NCBI GenBank assembly: GCA_026225945.1
Contig: JAMJFZ010001258.1
Location: 9,648,001 to 9,712,000, forward strand
Direction of reading: 5' to 3'
DNA length: 64,000 nucleotides
Origin: Cricetomys ansorgei
Lineage: Eukaryota > Chordata > Mammalia > Rodentia > Nesomyidae
In this document: positions 1-11,819 of the stretch, piece by piece
Layout of the letters: the number at the start of each line of letters is the position of its first letter
Position numbering within the stretch: the first letter of the stretch is position 1
Made by a program: the position numbers and the translations under genes
The notes under the pieces: model-generated
Databases searched by the model: none
Told to the model about the DNA's origin: nothing
Seen by the model: the letters and a program-made list of their open reading frames with translations, nothing else

Positions 1-285
1 CCTCAGGACAGGAACCATACCAAGGAGTATTGGCCAACATAAAATAGACTTCATGCACCTTTCCTTGTACTTCTTCTTTGTTTTGTTCCTTTTTTGGTCT
101 TTTTGTTTGTTTTAATTTTTATTAATTGTTGTTTACCTTGAGAGGGAAAAGAGATTTTTAAAAAACATGAAATTGGATAGGGAGGGAGGTGAAGAGAATC
201 TGGAAGGAGTTAGGAGAGATTAAAAAATTAAATCAGAATATTTAGTATGAAAAAAAATTAAATAAACATAAATTTAAAAAACAGC
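1..285 (+). mobile_element. L1 LINE 3' UTR and tail, 5' truncated by window edge
   Basis: T/G-rich 3' UTR is followed by a purine-rich stretch (about 175-230, with GGGAGGGAGGTGAAGAGAA and CTGGAAGGAGTTAGG) and then AATCAGAATATTTAGTATGA and an A-rich tail. That order is the typical end of rodent L1 elements on the plus strand. No coding part is visible because the element runs out of the window on the left. Subfamily (Lx versus younger) cannot be fixed. Confidence 0.85.
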
Positions 286-1107
286 ATGATCGCTGCATTA
301 GCTGAAGAAAAACATAGTTTTTGTCTTTGGATTTCTCAGAGTAGCTGATGATTTTAAACATTTTTGTTAGCTCTTTCCTAGAAAATGCATTCTTTCTTTA
401 AAGTGTGTATGGAATCCCTTAGTTGGTAATAACTTCTAGGAGAGACAAAACCAGTAATCTGGATGTTTTGCTCGTCTTTACTGCCCACTTAACAGGTGTC
501 CACTGACCCTACAGCGTCCCCATGTAGTAAATTACCCACTTTCTTTTCAGTAGATCTTAGTAATTCTCCATCGAGTAATTTCTCTAGCTCCCACCATATA
601 TGTAGGGTCTGAGAGCTCTATTCTATATCCTATGAGCTCCAAGATTCCCCGCTTCACTCAGAATTCTGTCTCTGTGCCTCCAGTAAGATCTCATATCTGA
701 TGACAGCCATGACCTAACTGTGGGACACTGGCCTCAGTCTCCTCTTCTTTGTTTTCTGCTTCCTTGTCCTCCAGTTCTGCCTTGAGGACAATGTGAGCAG
801 CTTGAACACAGAGGAGACAGCAAGAGTATGTCCCCATTTGTAGATCTTCCAGGCTTCTTGGTAACCATTACAGGAAATATATTTTGAAAGAGGCCACAGG
901 TGAATGTGTTTGCTTGACCCTGAGATGAGAAGATCTTGTAAATTATCTTAAAATAACAAGTTCAAAGTACTAATCACAAATATAAAAGATATTATTCTTT
1001 AGAATAAGAAATTAGGAGAGTTTGCATTGATGGAAGTTCATTAGCGCCTTTTGTTGAGATGTGAAATATAACATGATGGGGAGCATGTCATTCATTAGTA
1101 ACTTTTC
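286..1107. other. Unassigned non-coding sequence
   Basis: AT-rich single-copy-looking DNA. I see no repeat family, no open frame of note and no splice-site arrangement that would support an exon. Confidence 0.5.
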
Positions 1108-1336
1108 GGAGCTAGAAAGATGGCTCCGTGATTAAGAGCACTTGATGCTCTTCCAGAGGATCAGAGCTCAGTTTCCAGCATCAGTGTGAGGCAGTTCACA
1201 ACTTTCTGCAATTTCAGCTCCTGGGAACCCAGCACCTCTGGTATCCACAGGCACCTACACTCATATGCACTCATCTGGAGACACATAAACAAGCACCTAT
1301 ACATAATTAAAAATAATAATAAATCTTAAAAAGATA
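1108..1336 (+). mobile_element. B2 SINE
   Basis: The tRNA-derived head is clear (GATGGCTC, then ATTAAGAGCACTTGATGCTC and TTCCAGAGGATCAGAGCTCA, covering the A and B box region). It is followed by the B2 body with CAGCACCTCTGG-like and CACTCATATGCA segments and an A-rich AATAATAATAAATCTTAAAA tail. Full length but diverged. Confidence 0.92.
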
Positions 1337-1498
1337 ATTTTCTTAGGCTACAAGACCTCATCCACAAAGTCAAATCACCAAATATAGTCACAGTAAGAAA
1401 TTCTTGTGGTTGACAAGAATGAGCCTACAGAGAAAAGACAGAAATGAAAGAGTGCACAGCACATTTGAATGTGCTCCTGTGCTCTGTGGGTTCATGAT

Positions 1499-1616
1499 TG
1501 CAGAGGAATAGCCTTGTGTGAAAACTAAGGTCTACATTCCAGGGTCTACATTCCGAGGCCTGTATGGTCTGGTCAGAATGTAGACACATCTTTAATCCAG
1601 TATTCAGAAAGTCGTG
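1499..1616 (+). repeat. Left terminal inverted repeat of the 1.04-kb element
   Basis: Its reverse complement aligns with 2423-2541. The outer end (TGCAGAGGAATA) and the block CAGACCAYACAGG (as read on the complement) are the best conserved parts. Confidence 0.75.
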
Positions 1617-1654
1617 CTAGCAAACACCTTTAAATCAACATTTACGTCTGGGTG

Positions 1655-1713
1655 AATCAACACCAACATCTACATATACATCAATGTAGATGTTGATATA
1701 GGTTCACTCAAAT
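1655..1713. repeat. Short hairpin inside the 1.04-kb element
   Basis: CAACATCTACAT (1664-1675) is followed after 8 bases by its perfect reverse complement ATGTAGATGTTG (1684-1695). The pairing continues outward with a bulge (GTGAATCAACAC against GATATAGGTTCAC). Confidence 0.8.
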
Positions 1714-2422
1714 GTAGCTATTGGTTCAGGGCAGAGGATGCTTTATTCTTTTTTTCTAATTAAACCATCAGTTCTTGCCTGGAGCCCTGGAGCCGTAAGG
1801 CCTCTTTACAATCTACTTTTAATCCTTGAACTGGAAGGCTTCAGCCTTCATACAACCTAGGATATTTAAAGTGCCAGCCTAGATCAAGGAGGCTTCAGCC
1901 TTAGCCTTCTGAGACCTACTGCTAACTGAGCCACTTTGACTAGCTCTGGTTCAACTCACTCCCTGTTCTGGGCTTCTTTGGCAGAGCTCTGCTGTGTCTC
2001 TGTGTCTCTCTCTGAGCTCTCACTGCTCCATCCTGTCTCTGTAACTGACTGTGCTGTAACTCACTCCAGCCTCAACTTCTATAACTTCTCCTCCGAAACT
2101 GACTTTTCTATTTACTCTCATAACTAACTGCACTCAACTGACCCATCAACTTGCTTCTCAACAGACTCTTCTTACTGACTGCTCCAACTAACCAACTCTA
2201 ACTCCTATGTAACTCTCCTTTACTGAGATGAGAGCAAACATTTTCCCACAAGAGTCAGGCAAGTCTTTATTCTGTTAACTCTTCATCTGATTAGTCACTT
2301 TGTCTGCCATTCACTCTGATTCATCTCAGAAGTCACTTCCTGTGTGACACTGACTCCTTCAGAGTTCTGCTTCCTGTGTCTGCTTTCCACTGTTTTTTCT
2401 AAGGTTTAAAGATGTGTACCAC

Positions 2423-2541
2423 CACTGCCTTCTGAATACTGGGTATTCAGATATAGCTACATCCCATCCAGACCACACAGGTCTGTGAATGTAACCCCTC
2501 TAATATCGACCCTAGCTTTCACACAGGGATATTCCTCTACA
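2423..2541 (-). repeat. Right terminal inverted repeat of the 1.04-kb element
   Basis: Inverted partner of 1499-1616. It ends TATTCCTCTACA. The complement of this end (TGTAGAGGAATA) matches the start of the copy at 17431. Confidence 0.75.
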
Positions 2542-3803
2542 GTGATACAATCACTAGTAAGTTATTTTCCATGCTGAGACTGGGACCGAGGACATCATGA
2601 GTGCTCATGAGGACTTCATCACTGAGTGTAAGTTCTTGACTCCACTAATTCTCTGCAAGAATTAGTCATGTCACTCTGAGTAGCTAATCATCTTACTTTT
2701 TGTAAATAAAAGGGGATGTTCATATGTATAGTAATATCTTAACCTTGACATCCACCAGGTCTCCGTATGCAGAACCAACATAAGATTCCAACCACCGTCA
2801 GTGTCACTGTGCACCATTGGAGCTATGATGTAAAGACTGCTGCCTGCTCTTTGTATTCAACCCTCTTAGAGTCACAACCAAGAAATTATCAAGTAGAAAG
2901 CTGACTTAGAACTCTAAAATACTGATCTTTCTCAATAATGCTGTTTTTCTCTTTTAAACAAATCTCATTATTTAGTTGTTTCTCTGGGTGTTTCAGTTCA
3001 TTTGTCTCATGAACAAAATAAATTCTGGAACATTTTTGTCTCATGTCTTATATGCTTCACTTTTTTGGCACCTTGTAAGTGAATAAACTCAGATGCTCCT
3101 GCCCTCACTATGTGTCACATATTCAGATCTCAGATGGATATTGTGGCAAAGTGGAAGACTAGGGACAAATATCCAGCTATGTCTACCAGATATCTCAGGT
3201 CAGAGGCATCCAGGTCAGAAATTATTGAAACACTTTGTGCTGGAAATGTCAGACTGACAGCCACCAGACAAAGTTATTTGGTCCACACAAATTGGCATGC
3301 TTGTTTCTTTATTTCTGTATATTAGAAATTCAAAATCTACAATGAATTTACATGTAGAAAGTTGAGTTCCTCAGCACATAGAAACTAACATCTCAGCACA
3401 GTCTTTCTCTAACCCACTCTTTAGAATCTAGACTCAACTTTTAAAAATGGGATTATCAGGTTCCATGAAATCAAACAACTCATATTAAATAACTAAGGAC
3501 CAAGCCTGGTAGCTTCTGAGATCACATGAGATTTGGCACATCCATATGTTCTCAAGCACACATCTTTATTATTTCTGAAGTTTTTCGTCCCATCCTGAAT
3601 AATAGACTTGTAGCACCTCAATTAGTTCAGGGGTTATATCTAAGATTAAGACAGTAAAATCATAGACTTGCTTTCTTCTTCTGTTGTGTTTTAACCACCA
3701 TGCACAGAAATTGAGTTTCATCGTAAAACATTGCTTTAATCTCTAAATATGTAAATTATTGAAAATGTCTCTTTTTTAAATTTGCATGTGTTAGAATGTG
3801 TAA
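2542..3803. other. Unassigned non-coding sequence
   Basis: No repeat family or gene recognised. The only local structure is a small inverted repeat near 2647-2667 (CTAATTCT...AGAATTAG). Short open frames here show no family resemblance. Confidence 0.5.
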
Positions 3804-3837
3804 GATATATATATAAATATGTATATGTCTGTATATA

Positions 3838-3877
<40 letters not shown>

Positions 3878-3883
3878 ATATAT
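3804..3883. repeat. (AT)n microsatellite, imperfect
   Basis: Alternating AT for about 80 bases with GT and C interruptions. The purest runs are at about 3831-3855 and 3857-3879. Confidence 0.95.
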
Positions 3884-5380
3884 CTTTCAATTTAACATGA
3901 ATAAGGTTCATATGTACCAAATATTTTGCTACTATGTATATGGGTTTCATTTGTCGAGCTTCCTACAAATATTTTTCCTCACTGGACTCCCAAGATTTTA
4001 TCATTCTTTTGTGTTATTCTCTTCTGTTACCTATTTCTATGTGTACGAATTCTTGTTCAACAAATTACATAGTACAACAACCCAGAGTTTTCACAACTCA
4101 TAACACATACTCATTGTTTTGTATTGTGCATCTGCATATTGGACCAAGTTCTGTTTATCTATACAAATTCAAATTTAGGATGCAGATTTACAGGTATGTA
4201 TCTTTTATATGTACTGAGGTCCAGACTGAGGGAACAGGAGCTACTTATAGCATGAACTTCTAATGGCAGATTACTGAAACATGAATCAACCACCTTTTGA
4301 TTATTGTATAGCCTTCTGCTAATGTCAAAATAATAGTATATATCTACAGTAAGGCTGTAATAATCAGTATCAGTGTTATTATTTTGCTATGGTGATTTGA
4401 CAAATGAAGGCCAATAATTTAATCTACCCAATACATGATGGGCAAATCTAAACAATGAGTCAGGGTTAAAAGGCTACTCTTAATGTAATCAGAGAATATG
4501 TGGTTCTTTCTATGGTGTAACTAAGTGTCAGATGGGAAACACCACTGAACACAGAATGACCACATATTCCACAACTGGGAGAAGCACAGGGGCGTTCTCA
4601 AATTCCTAACACTTTTCATACTTTCTGTTTTTTTTTAAGATGCCAGGCACCTACTGCTGTTGTAATATCTTCACGTATCCTTTACACGCATTTCAGTTGT
4701 GTGCTGCAAAAAGTTAAAGGGGGTTTCCCATCATCTGAAACTAAATACTAGTGATGAACATATAAGGATGTTACTAAGGTTAAAGTCCTCTATTAGATCA
4801 TAACTGGATATAATGCCATCCCAGGAGAAGCTCTAGAATAGTTTCCCTTAGGAGAGGTGGACATAGTGAAATGTCTAAGCCTTCAGCAAATTAGTAAGAA
4901 TTGCCAGTGCCAGGGGAGACCATACAGAAATGGGCAGATAACTCACCTTCTCCAGTGCTTCACACACAACTCAATATGCACATTATTGTCCTGTGTAGTG
5001 TAAAGGTTACCAAAGCACTCTCTGAGCATCTTCTTTTGATGTTTGCATGAAGCATGTAAACCCTGTAATTATTGCCTTTTTAATGTGCATATGTGTGTGT
5101 GAATAAAAGCAGCAAGGCAAAGAATAAACAGGGGGCAAAACATGTGACTGTAGTTGGGAGTCTGCAGGTAGCAAGGAGTTGTATACGATTGCTTGGAAAT
5201 AAAATTTCTTTTATTTCAGGGCATGGGAGTATTAAACCAATCAACCTAGGCCATCTTCTTCTTCCTCAAGGAACTGGACTACAACTGCAAGGCTCATGAT
5301 ATGGCAGGTAGATATGGCAGAGATGCCATTTCCTACAAGGGGACGGGATGCAGTACTCTGACACTGACTATCCTCTCCCT
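3884..5380. other. Unassigned AT-rich sequence
   Basis: No family identified with confidence. Frames of up to 109 codons at 3897-4263 have the leucine/serine/tyrosine-rich composition expected by chance in AT-rich DNA and no motif, so I do not call them genes. Confidence 0.45.
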
Positions 5381-5403
5381 GTGTGTGTGTGTGTCTGTGT
5401 GTG
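5381..5403. repeat. Short (GT)n run
   Basis: Seven GT units followed by CTGTGTGTG. It borders the SINE-like fragment to the right. Confidence 0.85.
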
Positions 5404-5404
5404 A

Positions 5405-5672
5405 TATGTATGTGACTGTAGGCACACACATACAGCAGTACGTGTGTGGGGTCAGAAGACAGCCTTCCCCTCTGTTTTAGATATGATCTCTTATTTAATT
5501 ACTCCTCATACCAGGCACGAGTGCTCACGAGCTTCAGAAAATTCTCCTGTCTCTGTCTCCCATGTTAGCACAGCAGCACTGGGAGTGCAGATACAAGATA
5601 CCTCCTTTGGCCTTCTGCCCATTCTGGGAATTCAGACAAAGTCCTCACACTTCCTGCTTTACCCCTGACCTA
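5405..5672 (-). mobile_element. SINE fragment, probably B4/RSINE class, antisense
   Basis: Antisense SINE landmarks appear in order: GTGTGGGGTCAGAAGACAGC, then TTCTCCTGTCTCTGTCTCCC, ACTGGGAGTGCAGATAC (B1-like), and near the right end CTGGGAATTCAGACAAAGTC and TCACACTTCCTGCTTTACC, resembling the complement of a SINE head. The copy is diverged, so the subfamily is uncertain. Confidence 0.5.
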
Positions 5673-5825
5673 TCAGCCCATTTTTCCTTATTGCTCATGG
5701 TTGCACCATTGCTGCAAATATGTAAGTTCCATATTTTTTCACATATACTAGAAAAATAATTTTAAAACACCCCATAGGCTATCATAAGACTATGGAGTTT
5801 CCCAGACTTTATCTGCTAAAAATAA

Positions 5826-5838
5826 TAGATAGATAGAT

Positions 5839-5881
<43 letters not shown>
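5826..5881. repeat. (GATA)n tetranucleotide microsatellite
   Basis: About 14 GATA units, one interruption (GATGATA) near 5838. Confidence 0.97.
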
Positions 5882-5882
<1 letters not shown>

Positions 5883-6354
5883 CAAATTCAGTCTCAGGAA
5901 ATCATTGAATTCTTCCCTTGTTAGTTGATAGTATCAGTTAGCTAAAAAAGATTGAATTGAAATACAATATTGATAATTATAACTAATGACCTAATATTAA
6001 ACTAATTAGTCTTTGAAAGCCTATGTATATGGTGAGACAGTGATGCCTACCTGGAATAGTCATTGTCTTTTACTAAAAGGTGCATGCAGTGCTCAGAGCC
6101 ATGCTGGACAAGTAAGCTAGAGTTTTATCTCCAGCTACACTTTCTCTAGTCTTCATTTTAACAGAATTATGTATGGATATTTTACAAATGATATACCATA
6201 TTCAGGTGAAAAGGAAGGCATTAGCTCTTAACATTTCAATGTCTATTGATCTTTGGCTTTGTCTAGCCCACATACTCAATGGAGTACTACTGCTCTCTCC
6301 ATCTCTGGGCACTCTGTGCTCTGTCTTTACAGAATATGCAAAGCAGAAACTAAG

Positions 6355-6450
6355 TAATTCATACAGATGAAGAAGCAGACAAAGGGAAGGATGTGGTATC
6401 TTTCTCAAGATCATTCTGCTAGGCAATGACAATGCAGTGATTAGATTCTA
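6355..6450 (+). mobile_element. Possible MIR SINE fragment
   Basis: ACAGATGAAGAAGCAGACAA, then TTTCTCAAGATCATTCTGCT and AGTGATTAGATTCTATTC follow the order of the MIR core (ACAGATGAGGAAACTGAGG..., AAGGTCACACAGCTAG, ...GGATTCGAACC). The copy is strongly diverged, so this is tentative. Confidence 0.4.
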
Positions 6451-7298
6451 TTCTAATCTACATTTCACTTTGCTATCCAACCTACTATCCAAACAAAGAC
6501 ACAAGTCTCTCCAGTCATGTTTTATCTAAAATTTCAACAAGTAATATTATTGATTAAAAAACTATTAATGAAATAGAAAATGTGCAATTTTCCAACCTAT
6601 TATTAGCTCTTGGTGTGTTTATATATTAATCTGAAGTTTCACAGGAAGAAGACATAAACAAATAGCTGTCATGGATTTCAGAAAACAATATGTGCTAAAC
6701 TGCTGCATTGAAACCAAACATCTCCGAACAATCAAGGGGCATTCCAGAAGCTTAATTAGCACCCAAAGCAGTGAATCCAGGGAGCAGAGCTGAGACACCT
6801 GCAGCAATGAAGCTTGGTGTTTGTTTAAAGCAGAATAAAGAGAAAGAAAATTCCAATAGAGATGAGTTGCACGAGAGAATATATGAAGTAGCTAGGTTTG
6901 AACATGTGTGACTCTGCAGATGAGTGTTGAGCTCTAGCACTGAAACACACAGTGCAGGGAGAGTATGCTAGGTGCTCAGGAGTAGTGTGGGTGGGAATGA
7001 AGATGTGACTCACATGTAGCAGGGGGTTATTTACTTGTGACATCTTTAGGAAACATAACTTGTCATGCACTAAGGTGGCAATGACTGAAGAACTTATATT
7101 TGATGATAATTAAAATGGCCACCAGAAACATCAAAACCTCAATGCCTTAGAGTAAGACAGGAAATGAATGAGCTGATATCTAAACACAAGAAAAGTACAA
7201 GACTCAAGAAATAAAGATTTCATGTAGGAAATGGTATAGCATCAGCTCACTCACAACATATAACCCAGGTACAGCTTTACATTGCTGTTTTGACAATC
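6451..7298. other. Unassigned non-coding sequence
   Basis: No recognisable repeat or gene. Overlapping short antisense frames at 6619-7070 lack any motif. Confidence 0.5.
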
Positions 7299-7306
7299 TT
7301 TTACAG

Positions 7307-7508
7307 CAGGGCTCTCAACCTTCCTAATCCCACAGCCCCTTGATAGAGTTCCTCACACTGTGTTGACTCCCAACCATCATATTATTTTTATTAATACTTT
7401 ATAATTGCAATTTGCCACTGTGGTAAATAGTAGTATAGATATCTGATATGCAGATGGTCTTAGGTAACTCTGTGAAAGGTGTCAAAACCCACATGTTGAG
7501 AACCACTG
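7307..7508. mobile_element. Non-autonomous hAT DNA transposon, URR1-like
   Basis: Terminal inverted repeats are CAGGGCTCTCAACC (7307-7320) and GTTGAGAACCACTG (7495-7508). The body contains AACCATCATATTATTTTTAT and GATATCTGATATGCAG, as in the rodent URR1 repeats I know. The flanking 8-mers TTTTACAG (7299-7306) and TTCTAGAG (7509-7516) match at 6 of 8 positions, as expected for a decayed hAT target duplication. Confidence 0.88.
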
Positions 7509-7516
7509 TTCTAGAG

Positions 7517-8261
7517 TACTTGGGATGGAGGGCTTTCTCTGCATTGTTGTAGTATCACTTTTTTTTCCTAAAGTCTCAATATAAAGTAAGAAATTTCCTA
7601 AATATTTGGTTTTCATATCCCTGAGCCTGAAGTGATCTTCAGCAATCCCATCTTACTCCAGCAATTGCTCATGTTTCTCTTTACATAATTTTCAAGTACT
7701 TGATCTTCCTAAGCTATAAATTATAACAATAAATTATTTAACACCTCATATTTTTAAATATACATGCCTTTTTACTCCAGTAACTTGAATAGACTTATCT
7801 TCCCAAATTTATTTATATTGTTCTCATCTTACACAGGTTCTTAAAATGCTTGTTTTTAAGTATTCCCAGCTTCCTATGTTCATATATTTGAACTGTTCAC
7901 AACTTCTGAATAATAGGAAGTTTTGCCTATCTCTCAGGAAATAGCATCAGTCTTCTGACCGTCTCTGTATTTTTACACAAATCTGACCATCTCAGTTAGC
8001 TACATTAGAGTTAGACCAATAACGGTCGACCATTCTGAGAACTTTAGTTTTCAAGACACAATTACTATCATCCTTACTTAGTAGTATATGCAGGTTTTTA
8101 TGGTTAAATATTTAAAATTGATTATCTTGAAGAAACAGTCCTAATTTCTTGACAGCCAATTTCCTTGATGTAAATTCTCACATAAAGTTTTTACTTTAAA
8201 TTACAAATTTGAGAAAGCAGAGATAGGAGTGTCTTGAAGTCCAACTTGCCTACTGAATCAC
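7517..8261. other. Unassigned AT-rich sequence
   Basis: No repeat family or coding signal identified. Confidence 0.5.
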
Positions 8262-8440
8262 TGAGCCCCAGGTTCAGTGGGTGAACCCTGTGTTCAAAAT
8301 TCAAGATGGAGAGTGATTGAGAAAGAAATACAACATAGAACTTATGCTTTCCCATGCATGTGTTCATATGTGCATGTACAACAGCACACACAGAAACACA
8401 CACAGGCATGTGCACACACAATGATAGTAATGATAATAAT
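8262..8440 (+). mobile_element. Truncated SINE, RSINE1/B4-like 3' half
   Basis: AACCCTGTGTTCAAAA resembles the SINE phrase AGACCCTGTCTCAAAA. CAAGATGGAGAGTGATTGAG, a CATGCATGTGTTCATATG segment and CA-rich repeats then lead into an A-rich end (AATAATAAAAATAATC). The 5' part is not clear. Confidence 0.5.
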
Positions 8441-10079
8441 AAAAATAATCAATGCCCTCACTAAAGATGTAAAAAAAAGAATCATTTTACACTTAGCAGA
8501 TTGAACTAGGAAAATTTGTACTTGAAGAAAAACACAAGTAAATAGATATGTAATCTCAGATGATACAGAAGGATGAAGAATTCATAGTTGAAAATGAATT
8601 GCTGAGTATGACTATCTTACACATATGGAAGGTAGTACGTATGTTGTCATGAAACAAAGTCAGAGCAGGAAGGGTTTGGTGACTGCTGTCAAAGGTTTTT
8701 GAGGATTTTTGAACTTTATTCTAAGCACTGAGCTGGGAAGAGGGGGGTTTGAAGGGCAATTTCATGACTGGCTTTCATACGTAGAAACTCAAAATAGTGG
8801 CATCAAATATATAAGATGGAGTGGTCTTGAATATCTTTGAAATATTCCTGGTTTTGCATGATATAGATGCTTTGAACTCTAGGTATCGTTCTACGAAGAA
8901 ATCACAATAATTCTTCAAATTCCATTATATGTATGGTACCCATTTGGAAACTATTCTCCATTTAAGGGACAGATAGGGTGAAAGAGAATCATGCTTTTTA
9001 TCCTTGGTGCTAATAGAGCCTTGAGTGCTACTTGCCAGCTTCTTATCATAAATTGAGGAGTTGGAGAACCCTGGCTCACAAACTGATCAACATGGAGATG
9101 TCTTCTGGGACAGAAATAGAAAAAGATATACACATACCAAAATTTAAGATTTTAGAAGATATTCAAGCTGCCTGTCTCTCTCATCAAGATTCCCCAACTC
9201 CTCTAGCACTAATGTTCAATTTTTGTCCTGCAGGTTAACATGATGGAAATGGATGTTTAAATGGTTAAAAATCAATTTGAAGTTAACAACCTGAGACTTG
9301 ACCAAATCCATAGAAATTACTGAAATCAGCACCTTGAGGTTCATTTCACACAGAAAGTGTAAGAAATTAGACAGGGAATTCATTATTGATTCTTGTCTGC
9401 TACGAACTCTTCAGATCTATTCTGAGAGACATGCTTTATCAACTTAATTCAACCTTTCTTCAGGTGTACACCGTCTCTCTTATACCTCACTCTGCCACTC
9501 CAAGGAAATGAGCTAAATAAAAGTTAACAAGTAAAACCACTATGCTCTATATTTGACCATCTGATTTCCTTTCCCTTTTAAATTTTTTACCAATATCTTT
9601 ATTAATATGAAACCAAACAAAAAGAAGCTCCTAAAGAACTGAACTTGAGCATGTATTCTGAGAAAACTTCCTAGTAGCCAGCACCACTGAAGAGTGGATA
9701 AGATCCCAGGGGAAGATATAAGAGTGTGCTCATCCGAATTATTTAAAACTCAGTAGGACAAAGTCATGGAGATTGGACTGCCAAGGGTGCAGTAGCTTGA
9801 GACAAATGGGAATTGAGAGAAAATAAACTTAAAAGACTTATTTGCTATCCTCAATTCAATTTTTGTCAGGACTTAGATCTATAACCCCTGCTACAAACAG
9901 CTATATCTAGATAGGGAAGGGTTCCTTGAGTTCTCAGCTGCAGTAATCCCTGGATTAGTTGAGAAAAAGAGACTCTTCCTTCAGGTATCAAGAATCACCC
10001 AGGACTTTCACGGAAAAAAAACTTTACTTGGGAATAGTATCTCTATACCCATAGATCATTGCAGCCCTCAGACCTCAGA
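8441..10079. other. Unassigned non-coding sequence
   Basis: About 1.6 kb without an assignable repeat or gene. Two overlapping short frames on opposite strands (8951-9238) show no family features. Confidence 0.5.
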
Positions 10080-11395
10080 TGATATGAAGAGGAAATGCTG
10101 ATAATGGAGAGGGGGTTTAAGGAGGAGCAGGATCAGAAGGTAGAGTTTAGGAGGGTGTGAGGTGAGAAGTAACTAACACTAAAGATGTTTGAAAAGACAT
10201 GTAAATCTAATATTTAAAAGCTTCATATATATGTATACACACACATAACATATATATGTGTGGTTGGATGGTAGTGCTCCTCCAAGAAGCTCTAGGCTGC
10301 CAAATAGAAATCCAGCTGTTAGGTATGTAATACTTCCCCTCAAGTTGTTGGTCAGGTTATTTCAGAGGTCCCCAAAATAACACAGGCTATTGTAAAGTTT
10401 TTCTGTTGATCTCTCTAACTTGAGGCTAAAACTCTATTGCATAAAACACCCCACACCTTGTTCACAGAATATGGGAGAAATCAAGTTGGTACCAAGTTAG
10501 AAGGTTCCTCCCTGCTTGTAGCCTTTGTAGTACCAGGAGGTGTTAGGCAGGGTAGGGGTGTGCGTGTCATCAATAATCTTGTCCAGCTATGAACCCTGTG
10601 AACTACAATATCAGTTGTGCCAAACTATGCCCATTGGCACAATATTGGCACAAACATTATGGAGGTTGCAAACCACTTTCTGATTGGATTTAAGGTTGAT
10701 CCGCACATAAAAACTTCTGACCAAGAATGCCTGACTGGGGAACTTATAGGCCCCAAGGAAGAACCTACTACTATTATTTTCCTAAATAGATATAATATCT
10801 AAATTCTCGCCTCTACACCTATATATTAGTGCATCTCTCAGACTTTATCTGTGAAGATTCACTTTACATTGGATGGCAGTTAATGCTGAAATTCACAATT
10901 GGTCACAGTGCAGACTATATATATATGTGGAGTACTAAGCTGTAAATGAAAGATACAAGATCACTCAGGGGTCATGGAAGACCATGGTGAAACAATGTAT
11001 TGTGAATATGACAAGACCATTGCAGTAAGGGATTCATAGCAGCTCTGGGTGTCTGCATAATACTTGCATATGAGAACCCAGTCAACATTCTACTATGGAG
11101 ACAGAGGGGCTCATGAATCCCCACATCTAGCTGACAGTCTATTGATATTTGATGGCTTCAGGTTTCTGTAAGAATGTGGACCCTAGTATGTGAACTGTGC
11201 TCTGCTGAGTAGTCCCACACCAATGAGAACATGAGCGGCATAAATTGGACTAGGCAGATTATAATAATAACAAACTGAAGACGATATAAAGTCGTGGGGC
11301 ATCTGGGAATAGTCAGACTGAGGTACGGAGAGGTAATAATGATCAAAATACATAGTAAGCGTATGTGAAATTCTCTAAGAATTAATAAAAATATT
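10080..11395 (+). mobile_element. L1 3' UTR and tail (long rodent 3' UTR type)
   Basis: The segment carries landmarks of the long non-coding 3' region of older rodent L1s: ACTAAAGATGTTTGAAAAG, GCCCATTGGCACAATATTGG, TTTCTGATTGGATTTAAGG, ATTATTTTCCTAAATAGATA and GGCATAAATTGGACTAGGC. It ends ATGATCAAAATACATAGTAA and GAAATTCTCTAAGAATTAAT followed by AAAATATT. A second, independent copy of the same 3' UTR type is at 38160-39105. No ORF2 sequence is joined to it, so the element is 5' truncated. Confidence 0.8.
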
Positions 11396-11819
11396 TTATT
11401 TTTGAAACCTTCATTTGGATTTTAAGACCTGCATTTTTTTTTCAAGTTCATCTCCTTCTCTGACAATTCTGTGCAAACTATGTGGAGAAAGTCATTCTGA
11501 TGTTTCATAGCGAAAATGTTTTTTTATGTATCACTTCCAACTACTCCAAATGTCATTGCTAGCAACAAGTGAGTAATATTTTCTGACTTTACGGTGTTAT
11601 GGTATTTGTTGTGGGCATGTATTTATATATTTCTTTGTTTGTTTTTAATACACGCAAGTAATTATGACCGACTCTAAGCCAGAGTTCCAAGTAATCTTTT
11701 ATACTTGAGCATAAACAATTACAGGATTCTACCTGACAGTCCTTATAGAGAAAATGTCACCCTCCCCAAAAGAGACCACACATAGTCAGCAGTTATGTGA
11801 AGCCTAACCAAGAACTGTG
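11396..11819. other. Unassigned non-coding sequence
   Basis: No repeat or gene recognised. Confidence 0.45.

Larger units (their letters stand above)
1499..2541 (-). mobile_element. 1.04-kb element with long terminal inverted repeats (copy 1 of a three-copy family)
   Basis: The element begins TG at 1499 and ends CA at 2541. Its ends, 1499-1616 and 2423-2541, are inverted repeats of each other, about 75% identical by hand alignment with two gaps. The flanks are ATGAT (1494-1498) and GTGAT (2542-2546), a near-perfect 5-bp target duplication. The interior, read on the minus strand, is rich in CAGTTCAG/GAGTCAG-like words and matches 17431-18465 (plus) and 61545-62401 (minus). There is no coding capacity. 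The family name is uncertain: from memory it may correspond to RMER1, but the TG...CA ends and short duplication would also suit an LTR-type element. Confidence 0.75.

Noticed and set aside
1108..1180. tRNA-like A and B box region
   Set aside because: Part of the B2 SINE head, not a tRNA gene. The same holds for the other SINE heads in the window.
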